Notes: a model not told the origin generated them from the sequence alone. Positions 11,301 to 24,439 are shown, numbered from the stretch's first letter. The stretch is DNA of 64,000 nt from Syngnathus acus (GCF_901709675.1 NC_051107.1:7008001-7072000), one strand, 5' to 3'. A program made the numbers and translations.

Positions 11301-14300
11301 CCGCCGTCTCCGTTGCCAGAGGCTCACCCAGAAAGGCGCGATTGCTCGCTCGTCTCAGGTGGTGCGGGTGGCCAGGATGTCTGGGGTGGAACGTCCCCTG
11401 GAGGTCTTGTACTTTGCGGAGGGACCAGGAGGCGCCCGGATACCAGCGGAGGAGACGGCGGACACCCTGAACGGCTTGGACCTCCAGCGAGCCGCCATCG
11501 TCCTGGGACACAAAGTCCAGAGACCGCTGGCCCAGCGTGAGTCACCCTCGTCGGCGGTCAATGGAGTTTGCAAAACGGGCACAACCCAGAGCAAAGTGCA
11601 ACTGACACTTTTTTCCCCGTTTTTTGCAACGCGGCCTGGCTCGCTGCTCTCTCACTCGCTGCTCTCGCACTCGCCGCCCCCCAGCGGTGGAGAGCGCAGC
11701 CGTGCCGCCCTCCGAGACCCAAAGCGGCAGTGTTTGGCTCATCGTCGGCGTGATCGTGCCCGTCTCGCTGGCCCTTTTCATCATTGTCTTGCTCTACTGG
11801 AAGCTGTGCGCCTCGGACAAGTTGGAGTTTCAGCCAGACGCCATCAACACCATCCAGCAGAGACAGAAGGTAAGAAGGCCCAAAAGGTCGGTTCCCTGGC
11901 GACACGCACGGACGGCGTCCTCTCTCAGCTTCAGGCCTCCAGTGTGAAAGGCTTCGACTTTGCCAAACTTCACCTGGGCCAGCACAGCAAGGACGACATC
12001 ATGGTGATTCAGGAAGCCACGCCGGCGGCCAAGGAACCTGCCGCCGCCGCCGATGGCGGCGTAGACAGCCCCAAAGGCTCGTCGGCCAAAAGCGGCAGAA
12101 CCGTGCGTCACCGCGCCAAGTCAGTCTCTGCCGAGATCAAACCCCTCGCTCTGTCGTCATTGGCTGGGTCAGGGCCCCGCCTCTCACTTGCTCCCAGCGA
12201 CATCCGCGTTCCGCGATAACACCACGCCTCTCCGCAGGGCCAGCCAATCGGACGCCGACTCGTTTGGCAGCGAGCGATCCAGCGGCAGAGACTCGCCCGG
12301 GGAGAGCGCTGGACCCGCCGCCGCGCCCGTGGAGGCCAAGCAGCCGAAGAAGCCGCCCAAAAGCGGTAAGCGGCCAATCACGTCATTTTGTCCTGCAATC
12401 TTTTCTTCATCCTTTAGCCCTCCTTTCAAATGGAGGGTGGGGGGTGGGGCACCGGAACACTTTCCGCGCTCACACTTTCCTTTGTGTCTGATGCACTTGG
12501 TGCTCGGTTCTCTTGTGACCTTGCGCCTCCCTCCCTCAGCCACGCCGGCTACAGATGAGCTCATGTCATCGTCTTCCATCTTTGACCACGTAGACCGTCT
12601 TTCCCGCGGCGGCTCGTCGGACGGCACGCGGCGTCCAGCCGGCAAAGTGCAGCTGATGGCCATGCAGCCGCGGCCCGGCGCGCCGGCGCAGCCCAGCCCG
12701 TCCCTTTCGCAGAAAGTCAGCACCGAGGTGAGAAAGCGGATGAGAAGGCTGCCAGAGACATTGAGTTGTGGGAAAAAAAACACGAGTAGCGCTGAACTTG
12801 ATGTGGAAAGGAGGAGACCAGAAGGCAGTCCTAATTGGGCCCAGCTCTCCTGCAGGTGGCGTTGCGACACAAGTCCGAGATGGAGCAGCGCAGGAACAAA
12901 CTCCGACAGCACGCCAAGAGACGGGGGCAGTGCGAGTTCCCGTCCATGGACGATATCATGGACGCCTTCGGAGACGGACCGGTCCAGACCGAAGCGGCTC
13001 AGCGTCTCTACGGTTCGGCCCACGACCACACGGACTGCGCGGACTGCCGCCCACCGCCCGACACCCCATCCCCAGAACAGCGGCGGAGGTGAGACGCAGA
13101 GCAGCCAGAGCTGCTGGCCAGCCAGCCCCTTTGCCCATTGGGGAGCAGCCAAACTGTGGCGGGCGGGCCTTTGACTTTCAGCCAAACGGGCCCGCCTGCC
13201 GGCATGCTGCAACTCATCATCGGAGCCCGTCCTGATCGCTTGTGCTGCGCTTTGCCCATCCAGAGCAAGGCGCTCCCCCCGGGCGCGGCGGCAGCAGGCT
13301 CCGGCGGGACCGGGAAGTCTTCCGGACACCGACCAGGATCGCCTGCTGGTGGACCAGGGCGCCACCTACAGGAAGTACCCGGGACTCAACAATGTGGCCT
13401 ACATGGTGAGAAAAGTGGCTGGGTTGCCAGGCCAGGCCAGGCCATGGGGAGGGGAGGGTGCCTTATCTGTGGGCTGTTCTCTTCGTCAGTCGGACCCAGA
13501 CCTGCCCCCAGACCCCGGGAGGAGCCCGTCCCCCACCGATGAGGTGTTTGATGGCCGGGCCGGCGCGGGCCCGCCCCCGTACATGCCGCCGCGACCCTCA
13601 ATCGAGGAGGCCCGGCAGCAGATGCACTCCCTGTTGGACGACGCCTTTGCTCTGGTGTCTCCATCCTCGCAAGGCCTGAGCCCGGCGGCCCTCCCCCTGG
13701 CGAGGCAGTGGGGGTCCTACCCGGCGGGGCCCTCCCACGGCCCCCTCCACGCTGTGAGTCCGCCGCCCCGCATCCCGCCCCGCAGCTCGCCCCCGGGCTG
13801 GTTCTACTTCTTGTCGCCGCAGATGTACGCCGAGCTGGGAGTTTCTCCAACCTCTGGCCTGGGGGCCCGAGGTCATCTGCAGAGGTGAGACGGACGAAAG
13901 TTAAAGATGGCCGCCCGGCCCCTGGTCTGATGCTTACCTTTCTTGTTTGTCTGGCGCAGGCAGAGCTCAGGAGGCGAGCAGCTGCAGGATCCCTCGTACC
14001 CCAGCAGGCGGCAGTACGGAGAGCTGCCCCCCTTCTCCAGACCCGTTGGAGGCGGCGCAGGTGCGGTACGCCTGCACACATGCACGCACGCACGCACGTC
14101 CGAGCCAAAGGCGTTTGGAGTCGCTGCTTGTACTTGTATTTGGAGAAAAAGCCCTCAGTTACATTTGGGCTTGCAAAGATCAATGGGGTGCCGATGGCTG
14201 AAGTGTTTTGCTTGTTAGGCTCCCTCCCTTCCAGGGGAAAGTTGATCTCCGTGTTTTGCCACTTTTGCAGGCGTCCAGCACTTGACCCAGGTGGGCTTGT

Positions 14301-14705
14301 CCAGCCAGATCGGGGCCTGCGTGGGGCGCAGCGCCTCGGGACCCACCGGCTCCTCCTGGAGCGAGAGGCGCTCGGACCGGGACCTGGACCCGGAGAGCGG
14401 CGTGAGTGTGGTCGTCGCTAGCCGAGCAAAGCCAAGTTTCCGCCCGTAAGTGGCTTTCTATTTCTTTGGGGTGGCGCCAGGCGCCGCTCTCCTTCCCAGA
14501 GTTGTCGTCTTCGCCGCTTTTCCAATTGCCCAGCTCTTCGCTTCGGGAGCCGTCGGGGCCGCCTCTCCTCCTCGCCTCCCCGACTCCCGAGTACTTGCCC
14601 GAGGACGCCTCACCCTCCGCCCATAGCTCGGCCTCCCTGATCAAGGCCATCCGAGAGGAACTCCGCCGACTGGCCCGGAAGCAGGCCGTGGCCAGCTACC
14701 CCTAG
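8371..14705 (+). CDS. kiaa1549: KIAA1549-family single-pass membrane protein
   Basis: Eighteen exons in phase give about 1355 aa: 8371-8500, 8711-9721, 9788-9870, 10279-10578, 10736-10922, 10986-11045, 11118-11269, 11359-11536, 11685-11869, 11929-12167, 12238-12365, 12540-12727, 12856-13088, 13264-13405, 13490-13884, 13960-14060, 14271-14401, 14481-14705. An N-terminal signal peptide ([13 protein letters not shown]) precedes a Pro-rich ectodomain encoded by the large exon 2, then the family block [15 protein letters not shown]. Next come a SEA-like extracellular region ([19 protein letters not shown]) and one transmembrane helix at about residues 713-735 ([20 protein letters not shown]). The rest is a long disordered cytoplasmic tail that includes [13 protein letters not shown] and [19 protein letters not shown]1549 versus its paralogue KIAA1549L cannot be settled by eye; the 7q-type neighbours favour KIAA1549. 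The ectodomain is much shorter than in human. The donor at 12167 is the least sure junction. Confidence 0.85.
11253..11296 (+). repeat. 22-bp tandem duplication spanning a splice donor
   Basis: Two identical 22-bp units, 11253-11274 and 11275-11296, each contain the exon end CTGCAG and donor gtacg. Only the first donor (after 11269) keeps the reading frame into the exon at 11359. Confidence 0.9.
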
Positions 14706-15605
14706 AGGACGCGGCCGACCGGCGGCTCTAAGCCCGTACCCGGTCGACACCCGACCCGGCGACGTGACCTCCGCAATTTGACTGGGTCGTTCTGGCGTGT
14801 CCCGACTGGAGTCAGTTTTTGGTCTTTTCCACCCGGCTCTTTTGGACCGGATGGTGGCCAGTTCCGACGTCGGGCGGTGCTAAGTGTCAATGGTCGGTCC
14901 CCCGTTTGCTGCCTCTGGAGGCGCCTTCCCGTCAAATGTTGCTACTGAGATGTTTATCATTGTGTCAGCTTGTGGTTAGATGGAGTCACACAGGTGCCAG
15001 TCTGATTTGTCTTGAGAACGTCAAGTCACCTTATTAGGAAAGAAAATGTCCAAGCCAATGAAGCTTGGCAACTCCTCCGACGTCTTGCTGTATTTTTCAC
15101 AATTTGCTCTTGTCTGTGTTCAGGGTTCCTGTAGGGGATGGCCGTGTGGGTGGGGGGCCGGCCGGCGGCGCCTGGCGTACGTCAATTCAAAGCTCGCGGC
15201 GTCGCTCCAATGTTCTCCTTCCAGCTCGGAATGATTATTATTATCGACGAACTTGTCGGAATATACAGCCCCTTGGTAATGTCCCAAAATGTTTAACTCC
15301 CGAGTCCAAGTGTGTTTGCGTCAGGCCAAAAGCGCGCAAAACGGCGGCTTGCGTCATCTGGAGCTGCCGCAGTGGCGACGTCTCTCAAGATAAATGTTTA
15401 CATTGAAGACTGCCGTACGGGCTGCTGTTGTAAGGCCGTACTTGTGCTGTAGTATTTACGTTAGCTGCGCGCCCTTGTATCAAAACAAACTTTGTGCCAG
15501 TTGATAGCTTTTGTGTCTCGGCTAAGTAGAGGAAACCGGTTTGGGGTCAGAAACCGCCTTTGCGCCCAAACCTACGACAATATCAAGCACGATCCAGGGA
15601 AATAC

Positions 15606-15673
15606 GCCGTCGGTCGGAAGGAAGGGAAACATGCCGTCGGTCGGAAGGATGGGAAAACATGCCGTCGGTCGGG
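15606..15673. repeat. 27-28 bp minisatellite, 2.5 copies
   Basis: Units start with GCCGTCGGTCGG at 15606, 15633 and 15661. The third copy breaks off after 13 bases. Confidence 0.85.
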
Positions 15674-16609
15674 CTCACGCGCTGGGACCTCTGTTGATTG
15701 GCTGATTGTGGCTTGATATTGTGATGACTGTCCTCGCCGATTGCTGTATGTGTCTGCAATGTTTCCGCATGTCTTCTTGTTTGAGGCTTTCGGTATGTTG
15801 GCATGCTGCTTACGCTGATGTTAGCATGTTGCTAAAAGGGCCCAATAGAAAATATTTTTAAATGAACAAAAAAAACTTAGTATACATTTGATGTTGACAA
15901 GAAAAATCAATATACCTATATACTGTACAGTCGAAAGTATTTACGTAAGAGCCGAGCCGCCTGAGACACTGATTGGATCGTTCAACCGTCAGCAAACTTG
16001 TGGGGCGCCGTGGCCACACAATCACATGGTGCTACTACTGATTAAACTGTTGAGGTTGTTTGAATAAGACAAGTTGTTTTGTTTTCCTTCAGATCTCATC
16101 CAAGGGCCTGAAAATGGTTCTCACTTGAAAAGCTGCAAGAGTCAATCAATATGAATTTGTCCCTATCGCGGCTTCCGTACGGCTACCACCTGCGCTAATG
16201 AGCGCACCAGGCAGGCTGGCTGGCTGGCTGGCGCTCTTGCTTCCGCATTCGCTTGAGAACGCTGAAGCATCGACAACAAGCAAAGACGACGTGCCGAACC
16301 GAACCGTACCGGGGCAACCTGCGAGCCAGCAAAGACGTTTTCGACAGACACGTTGCTAAATACGTTGACAAAATGACCAAGTGTGAACACGTTGTGGTCA
16401 AAGGGAAATGTCTCCAACAGGTGACACACTCCAAGTCATATTTGGTTCTTTTTGGGGAAAACAAGTGAAACACTTTTTAGTCATTGGGTCTTTAACCTCT
16501 TCTTTGGAGATTGTGTTACCAAATCGATTCAAGAAAAGTACCAATGAACGTTCTCAAACTATATCGATCGCACTTGAGCACCTGTATAATATTCATCCTC
16601 CATGTAAAC

Positions 16610-16904
16610 CAGTGGTTCTTAACCGGGGACGCTCACACCCCCTAGGGGTGCGAGAATGCTTCCTAGGGGGTGCGAGGATACCTTGGGGGAAATTTACTAC
16701 AATTTTTCGTGGATAATGGTCGGGTAACCGAAAAAAGTGGCACATTCTGGAAATCAAGAAGTCATTGTGTTAATTGGCATTAGGGATCATGCTAATTAAG
16801 CCTTATAGCTGTAAAGTAAACCAATTATTAGAATAATTGTTTAGGGTTAGGGGTGCGAGAACTGGTTGGTGAATTAAATGGGGTGCGAAAAAGGTTAAGA
16901 ACTA
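16610..16904. mobile_element. hAT-type non-autonomous element (MITE)
   Basis: The element begins CAGTGGTTCTTAACC and ends with GGTTAAGAACTA, which form imperfect terminal inverted repeats of the MER5/Charlie style. The interior repeats GGGGTGCGAGA-type phrases at both ends. It carries no coding capacity. The assignment is by terminal sequence only. Confidence 0.6.
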
Positions 16905-17576
16905 AGGATGTAAACAGATTTCTTTGCATTTTTGCCGAGTTGCGATGGAGTAGCTCTCTTAGCGCCATCTAGTGGCTAGTCTCCGCCGTTTCATTGTCCG
17001 CTCTCTGGCCTGCAGAACGGACTCAGCGGCATCTACCTGCAGCGGTTGGAAGCGTCGGGGAGCCCAACAACAGCAATAGTGACTTCCAAGAATTGAAAGC
17101 CAAACGTCAAAGTGGGCAGACGTTTACGGGCGGCATCTCATGAGACTTGAGGTCTCGCTCGCTCGGCTGCAGGTGAGACAGCGCCACGTGAATCGAGATG
17201 CTGGCTGTTGCTCTTTTTGTTGGCTGAAAGGCGCAAGTGGCGGAGCGCTGCAAGTAGACAGCCTGCCTGCAGCTCATCTTAAGCTCGTTTACGCGCACAG
17301 ATTAGCGCCGCAGTCTGCACAGCGACCTGGATTTCAAGATGTTCACAAGCAGCCTCGGAGACGTGAGCGCACTTGTTTTTGTTGCATTTGCGCTTGGTTT
17401 CACTCTCCAAGGAGAAATCGCCATATTTGTGTCAAACCGCTTGTAAAGGTCGGAGGAGCCACCTGTCGACGCCTTCCTTCCTTCCGTCTGTGCGTGCCGT
17501 TCTGACGTAAAGCCTCCGTTCCGTGGTGGCCGTCCTCGCCATCTTGGTCCTCCCTCCCGCGCTCCTTTCTCTCGCC

Positions 17577-20500
17577 ATGGGAAACGAGTCGCGGCGGGAA
17601 AAGGCTCAGGTGTTGTTTGATGAGTTTGTTTCAGCGTCCACCTGCAGGGCGGCGCTGCATTCCTTCCGCCAACTGTGCGAGCACCTGCACCTGGACCTGG
17701 ACGCCGATAGGCGCGGCAACGAGCATCCGCTCTACCGGGCCATCAGACGGCGTCTGGCGTATTGGAAGGCCAACGCCTTGTGGAGCAAGTTGGAGCGCCG
17801 GGCTTCCCGGCAGGAATACCTGCAGAACCGAGCCTGCCGCGACGCCACGGTACGTCCCACAAACCCCGAGCTTTCAGGCGGGCAAACCCGTGCCGTGTGA
17901 CGATGCCGTGACTGCTGTTGGCTAGTGCGCCGTGATCGGGGCGGGGCCCTGCGGCCTGCGCGCGGCGGTGGAGTTGAGCTTCCTGGGCGCTCGCGTGGTG
18001 GTCCTGGAGAAGAGGGATACCTTTTCCAGGAACAATGTGCTCCACCTCTGGCCCTTCGCCATCCACGACCTGCGGGGACTCGGCGCCAAGAAGTTCTACG
18101 GGAAGTTCTGCGCCGGCTCCATCGACCACATCAGTGAGGGAGTCGCCGCTGTGCCCCCTCCGGGCGCTCGCTTTCTCGCGGCGGTGGCGCCGTCGCTTTG
18201 CCCTAAGCTCTTTGGCGTGCGCAGGTATTCGTCAACTTCAGCTGGTTCTACTCAAGGTGGCGCTGCTGCTCGGCGTGGAAGTTCACGTCAACGTGGAGTT
18301 TAAGGACGTGCTGGAGCCGCCGGGTGACCAGCGCCCGGGCGGTGAGACAAACTCCCAGCCCGTCCGTGCCCTCGTCTCTCGCGGCTTCGGCGCCTGCGTT
18401 CCCGATTCCGTCTGTCGACGTCAGTCGGGCGGGCTTCCCGTCTCTTTCCAGGGGTGGGCTGGACGCTGGAGGCATGGCCAAAGTCCCACGCCGTCAATCG
18501 GCTGCAGTTTGACATCATCGTGGGAGCGGACGGTCGCAGGAACACTTTGCCCGGTGCGTTGCTTCGCCGCCGCCGCTGGCAAATGTGAGCGAACGTGAGC
18601 AAAGGTGTCCAAAGGTGAGAACCCGGCCGCAAGCCACGCCCTGTGCCCGCAGGTTTTCGGCGCAAAGAGTTCCGCGGCAAGCTGGCCATCGCCATCACCG
18701 CCAATTTCAAAAACCGAAACACTCGCGCCGAGGCCAGAGTGCAGGAGATCGGCGGCGTGGCGTCAATCTTCAACCAGCGGTTCTTCCAGGACCTCCGGCA
18801 GCAAACCGGTAAGAACCCTCCTCGCTCCGAGTCTGAGGCCCGTTTGGGGTTTCATTCTGACGGCAGCACAGTAAAATGGTGAGCAATGTATGGCAGGCGT
18901 GGACCTGGAGAACCTGGTGTACTACAAAGACGACACGCACTACTTTGTCATGACAGCCAAGAAACGCAGCCTGCTCCACAAAGGAGTCATTTTACAGGTG
19001 GCGCAAGCCGTTGCTTTCCGACTCTCTGTCTGATGCCATTCACTTCAACGTTTGCCTTTGGGTCTTTGGTTGTTTGCCAGGACTTTGCCGACACGGAGCT
19101 GCTCCTCTCTCGAAGTAACGTGGACCAGAAGGCTTTGCAGGCCTTTGCCCGCACGGCCGCTAACTTCTCCACCGACGGGCAGCTTCCGTCTCTGGACTTT
19201 GCCATCAACCACTACGGCCGCCCGGACGTGGCCATGTTTGACTTCACGTCCATGTACGCGTCGGAGAACGCCGCTATGGTCCGCCGGCGCCGAGGGCACC
19301 GACTGCTGGTCACGCTGGTGGGGGACAGCTTGCTAGAGGTAGGCCGGGGGCTGGGCCGGGGGCTGGGCCAGGGGGCTGGGCCGGGGGCTGGGCCGGGTGG
19401 CGGAGCCGGGTGGCGGAGCCGGGTGGCGGAGCCGCACTACCCGTCCGTCCGTCTCTGTCGGCAGCCCTTCTGGCCGATGGGAACGGGCGTCGCCCGCGGC
19501 TTCTTGGCCGCCCTGGACGCGTCTTGGATGATTCGTCGGTGGTGCCAAGGAGATTTTCCCCTTGACCTCCTGGCTGAGAGGTATCCTGCCTGCCTGCCTG
19601 CCTGCCTGCCTGTTTGTCCGTCCGTCTGCCTTGGTGTGACGCCTGTCTGTTTGCAGAGAGAGTCTGTACCGTTTCTTGGCTCAGACTACGCCTGAAAACA
19701 TGCAGAAGAACTTTTCTTTGTACTCTCTGGACCCGTCGAGTCGCTACGTCAACATCTGCCTGAGCGTCACACCTGATCAAGTACTTGAATGAGAACACAG
19801 ACGAACAAGCAAACAAACGCTTCAGCGAGCTTGACGTCATCCGCTCCTTGTCCAGGTGAGACATTTGCTCGACACGGAGGAGAACGCGGGACAAGAGCCG
19901 GAAATGGTGGGAGCGTCGCCGCCGATACCGGGTGAGTCTCCCCTCCGTTTGCGTTTGTGCTCTGGCGGCGGACGGTAGGCGTCACCATTGCGTGTGTTTC
20001 GGCTCCGACCAGAGTCGCTCTCCGAGTCCAATCGGCTTCTGGCGTGGTGTCGGCTGCAGACGGCGGGTTACCCCGGCGTCGCCGTCAGCGACCTGACGGC
20101 GTCGTGGAAGAGCGGCTTGGCTCTGTGCGCCCTGCTCCACCGCCACAGACCCCAACTCATGTAAGGAAATCGGGGGGGAAATCTCGTGCCGTCCAAATGA
20201 CTCACCGTGGTGCGTCCGCAGAGACTTTGAGTCGCTGAACCCCGCGGCGCACCACCACAACGTTGGCTTGGCGTTTGACGTGTGCGAGCGAGAGTTGGGA
20301 ATTTTGCCGCTGATGACGGTGGAGGAGATGACTTCGGCGGCAGAACCGGACGCGCTGTCCATGGTCATGTACCTCAGTCAACTCTACCAGCTGCTACGGG
20401 ATGGCCCGCCTTCTTCGGGTGAGACCAAAAGCAAAAGGTTGTCCACAATGTGCTGCTGTGCTGGCCCATGTCCTCACCCCGCTCACTTGTTTGCGGCCCG

Positions 20501-23500
20501 CCCGCTCCATTCAACAAAGGCAGCGCTCGGAATCTCACTCGTTCAATTGTCCGGATGGTTGGTGTAGGAGCCATAGGCGAGGAATCCGAGCGGCGCCAGA
20601 GCCATTTTGCCGCGTCACCGCTGCGCCCGTCTACAGTCTGGCTGTCCCAGGATTCCCAGGTCCGAGCAGCCTCGGTGACCCCGGCCTCCCTCCTGAGCCG
20701 ACTTGGACTCGATCTGTCGCGGCAGCAAATGTCAAAGGTAGCAACGCCGTCCGTTTCCAGGCTTTTGCCGGCAGCGACACCTCTGAGCGCGCGTCGTCTC
20801 CTCCTCAGGAGAAGAGGAGCCGGCCGAGCCAACGGTGCCACCGAGACCAACAGCGGGTGACTTTTTTTTTTTTTGCCACCGCAGCGTGTGACGACTCAAA
20901 AAATTGTTGTTTGTTGCCCGCGTACTGTCTAACGTCACACGGTGCAAACAAAAGACCTTAGCTTTTGCATGTCCGTCCAGTGGCACGCTGACGAGGCCAT
21001 CGCCGAGGCTCCCGGCCCCCGTGTCCGTTTGATGGCCCGCCTGCTGCAGGCCAAACTGGGCCACGGGTCCTCCTCCTCCTCCTCCTCTTTGGTACGTTCC
21101 TTGGGCGCGGGCCTGTCCCTGTCAGTCTTGGAACGTGTCGTGTTTGACATCAGGGCCAGCGGACGCTGGGCTCCGAGCAGGAAGCGGACTCTCTGCCTGT
21201 GGCTGACCGCCAGCATCCGGTAGAAATGCGCCCACCTCCTCCCCTCCAAGGCCTGCGTCTGTGCTTAACCACAAGAGTGTGTGTGTGTGTGTGTGTGTGT
21301 GCGTGTGTGTGTGTGTGTGTGTGTGCACGTGTCTGTAGACGGCCTGCGCCAGCGACGTGTGTTTCTTCTGCCGCCAAAAAGTTTACGTGATGGAGCGTCT
21401 GAGCGCCGAAGGGCTTTTCTTTCACCGAAGCTGCTTCGCGTGCCACGTGTGTCGGAGCACGCTCAGAATTGCCGCCTACCGATTCCACGCCGCCACCGGT
21501 GAGCACGTGAACGGGTCAAAGGTCGGGCTGCGGGGCGTTTCCACACTTTTTGGGGCAGTGCTTGTTTGTTACCGTGATTGACCTGATTTGTGTGTGCTTC
21601 TCAGGGAAGTTTTCGTGTCCGCGGCAATGCGAGCCGTCCGCTTGTGCCGGTCCGTCGGCGCCAAAGCCCGACCGAATGGTGTCGTGCGACAGAACTCAGC
21701 GGCCATCTTGTGTAAGCGCACATTGAAGCTCTGAATGCAGGGGGCGGGGCAGGGCGAGGACAGGAAAACAAGCCCAAACGTTCTTTGCATGTGACAAAGT
21801 AGCCGTGACACGGGATTTGAAAACAGCCTTTCTCTGTGGCAGACGTCACTGCTGCTGTCATCTGAAGAGTCTTCCGTGGCAACAGAGCATCGGCGCTTGT
21901 CAGGTGAGCTCAAGGAGCTCAACCTTAACCCCAAGGCCTTGGCACCCCGGAACGACTCCTGTCTGACCTGCGCAGCTTTTTCACTCACGCCGGAGCGAAT
22001 CGAGTTGGAGAACGACAAAGCGGAGCGCCTGGAGGCCGAGGAGATCTCTGAAGAGGAGATCTCTGAGGAGTTCCTGGCCTGTTTCAACCTGAGCACAGAC
22101 GACCAGACTTTGAGGTGACTGTCAAAAGAAAAGAAAATGGCTGCACACCTGCGCACACCTTTTGGGAGCTTAAGATCAGGGGATGCTTTGAGAATAATTG
22201 TCAATTTTTGTCTATGTGAAGCCCTTTGAGACTGCTTGTGATTTAGGGCTATACAAATAAACTTGACTTGACTTGACCTGCTCTGCCTTCAGTTCAGAGG
22301 CAGACACTCCGGTCTCGCCGACGTACCAAACGGCGTGGGAGGAGGCTCTTGAGGACGGCCTGCGGCTGACGGCTTGCCAGGAAGAGGGGGACCGAGAGGA
22401 AGACCAGCCAGTCAGTGAGGAAGAATCCAGCGACGGTCAGTGCCAAGACATCTGGGCCGCCGTTGGGCCTCGTTAGGCAATATTTCTTTCTTTCATTCAT
22501 TCATCGAATGAATTGCTCTGGGCAGACACAGGGGCGCCGGGTGAGACTTCGGCCTGGCGCAACACGCCCTCCACCGCTTCTTTCGTCACCAAGGTGGACT
22601 CCGCCTCCTCCGTGCGTTGGCCATCCCCCTCGGAGAAAGAAGTTTCGCTGGCGGAATGTGTTGAGGGGGCGTGGCCCGAAGAATCCAATGGCCGTTGCCA
22701 ACGTGTTGAACGGCAAGCGGAAGGGGGCGGGGCCAGGGCGCTGTGGAAGGCTGTGTTTTCCAGGACCAGGGACAAGACCAAAGAGGCTGGCCGACCAGGT
22801 ACCGTGTTGCTGCGGGACGTCACGCTTCCGGTGTGCCCCCGCCGATGGAGTTGACTCAAGCACCACAGCCATGTCACGGTTTGCCCCCCCCCCCCCCCCC
22901 CCCCCCCCAGCAGAGCCACTCCATCACACGCACGATGCTGGCTGGTGGACCGCGCAGCGCAAATGCTCGCCGGAAGCCCGCAACAACGTAAGAAGCGTGA
23001 CCAAAGGGCATTTTGCCGCTCACTGGTGAAACGGCCGCTTTCTTTGGCTGTTTGCAGCTGCATCTGGAGACCCTGGACATGGCAGCTCGCTTGGAGAAAC
23101 TTTGCATCAGAGAGCGGGACGCGGCGGCGGCGGTGGTAGAGCACGGCGCTCGCGCTCATCTCCAACCCGTCTCGGACGCTGACGGCTTTGCTCGTCCTCA
23201 GCCTGCCTACGTTCCCCACGCTCTGGCCTTCAGGCCAGCGTTTCCCAAGGTCAGGGTAGGAAGACCGCCCGTGTGCTCACCGCCACTTGCCGAAGCTCAC
23301 AAAAAACAAATACGTTTTGGCAGGAGCGTCGGCCACGGCGCCATCCTCCCCCGGACTCGGACGGCCGCTCGTCCTGTGCCACCGAGGTGGCGGGCGTTCT
23401 GGTCCGTCCCCGGGAGCCGTCCAGCCTCAGCGTGCCCGAGAGCCTGTTCCGCCCGTACGAGGCACCTCGGCCGACGGAGCGCCGTCGGCCGGAGAGGAGC

Positions 23501-24439
23501 GGCCGCCGACGAGCCAAGCGGCGGCAACTCGAGAGGCTACGCCGAGCTCAGGTGGGTTAGGGCGCGGCGGGCGGACGGAGGCGTTGGCGAGCGAGGATTC
23601 CCCGCCCGCACAGAGCGCTTGACCTTTTCTTTTGTTCGTCAGCTGATCCAGTGGCAGCTACAGCTGGTGGAGGAGGAGCAGCGACGTCTGGAGGCCCAAG
23701 GAGTGGCGCTGGAGCAAAGTCTCCGAGGTGATCGCTACCAGCTTCATTTTTTTTTTTTTGTGCAGCCTTTCAAATCAATTGCATTTTGGGGAGCTAAACA
23801 TGCACACACACTCAGCATCTCAATGTGATGTCTGCCGACGCCAGCAGAGCGCAACTCCCCAGAGCGAGCCGCCGGCCAGGCAAAAGAGCCTTGCCCACGA
23901 GAGACGTCAATAAAAGACGTCTGTCTCGTGGCAAAACAACGAAACACGATGTTGTGTGCGTTTGTGGTGTGCGCAGGAGCGTGCGGTGACGACAAAAGCA
24001 GCTTCATGCAGCTTTGGTTCCAATTGGTCCAGCAGAAGAACGCCCTGGCCCGATACGAGTCGGAGCTCGGCATTTAGTACGTGAGCCACGACGGCGGGCG
24101 AGCGAGCGAGCGGGCGGGCAGCTTTGTGATTTGTGACTTTTGCCGCTTCAGCGCGCGGGAACTGCAGCTGGAAGACCAACAGAGCCGACTCCAGCAGGAG
24201 CTTCGCGAGCGGATGATGCTGGACGGTGAGTTGAACCACAATGCCGGCAGGCCGGCCGGTCGGGCGAAAGCGGCGCCTCGAGCGCCCGGCACGCTACGCT
24301 GCCGCCTTTCCTTGCGACAGACCGGCTGAAGGGTGACCGGGAGCTGCTGCAGGAGCGCGCCATCCTGGAGGAGATGCTGGAGGTGCTTGAGCGCAGGAAG
24401 GCCTTGGTGCCGCTGCTGGAGGAGCAAAGGCTCAGCTAG
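17577..24439 (+). CDS. mical1: MICAL1 F-actin monooxygenase (FAD-CH-LIM-bMERB)
   Basis: A chain of 28 exons joins in phase to about 1366 aa. Exons: 17577-17849, 17926-18133, 18225-18341, 18452-18553, 18653-18808, 18897-18997, 19081-19338, 19465-19580, 19657-19780, 19856-19931, 20013-20160, 20222-20418, 20568-20737, 20809-20856, 20981-21091, 21154-21219, 21339-21498, 21605-21711, 21843-22114, 22293-22435, 22526-22798, 22911-22987, 23058-23249, 23324-23551, 23643-23727, 23977-24076, 24152-24225, 24321-24439. The FAD fold shows GAGPCG at about residue 96, VLEKR, and [19 protein letters not shown] calponin-homology domain follows (about 511-625, [17 protein letters not shown]), then a LIM zinc finger (about 760-815, [14 protein letters not shown] and CFACHVCRS). 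An acidic Ser-rich linker leads to a C-terminal coiled coil that binds Rab8-type GTPases. The enzyme oxidises actin methionines and disassembles filaments. Similarity along the FAD domain ([15 protein letters not shown]) favours MICAL1 over MICAL2/3. It is longer than mammalian MICAL1. Exons between CH and LIM (20568-21219) are the least conserved. Confidence 0.9.
21279..21329. repeat. (GT)n microsatellite next to the mical1 LIM exon
   Basis: About 25 GT units with one interruption, ending some ten bases before the acceptor of the LIM exon at 21339. Confidence 0.95.
22165..22277 (+). mobile_element. Short interspersed element, LINE-tail type, copy 1
   Basis: About 110 bp nearly identical to 40074-40175. 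Both run from AGCTTAAGATCAGGGGATGC to a CTTGACTTGACT-repeat tail. The GCCCTTTGAGAC core and CTTGA tail resemble the 3' tail of fish L2-type LINEs and their SINEs. It sits inside a mical1 intron. Confidence 0.75.

Larger units (their letters stand above)
14706..17576. other. kiaa1549 3' UTR and intergenic gap before mical1
   Basis: No coding exon recognised over about 2.9 kb. It holds a short tandem repeat (15606-15673) and a hAT-type miniature element (16610-16904). The part after 17000 should contain 5' non-coding exon(s) and promoter of mical1. Confidence 0.5.
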
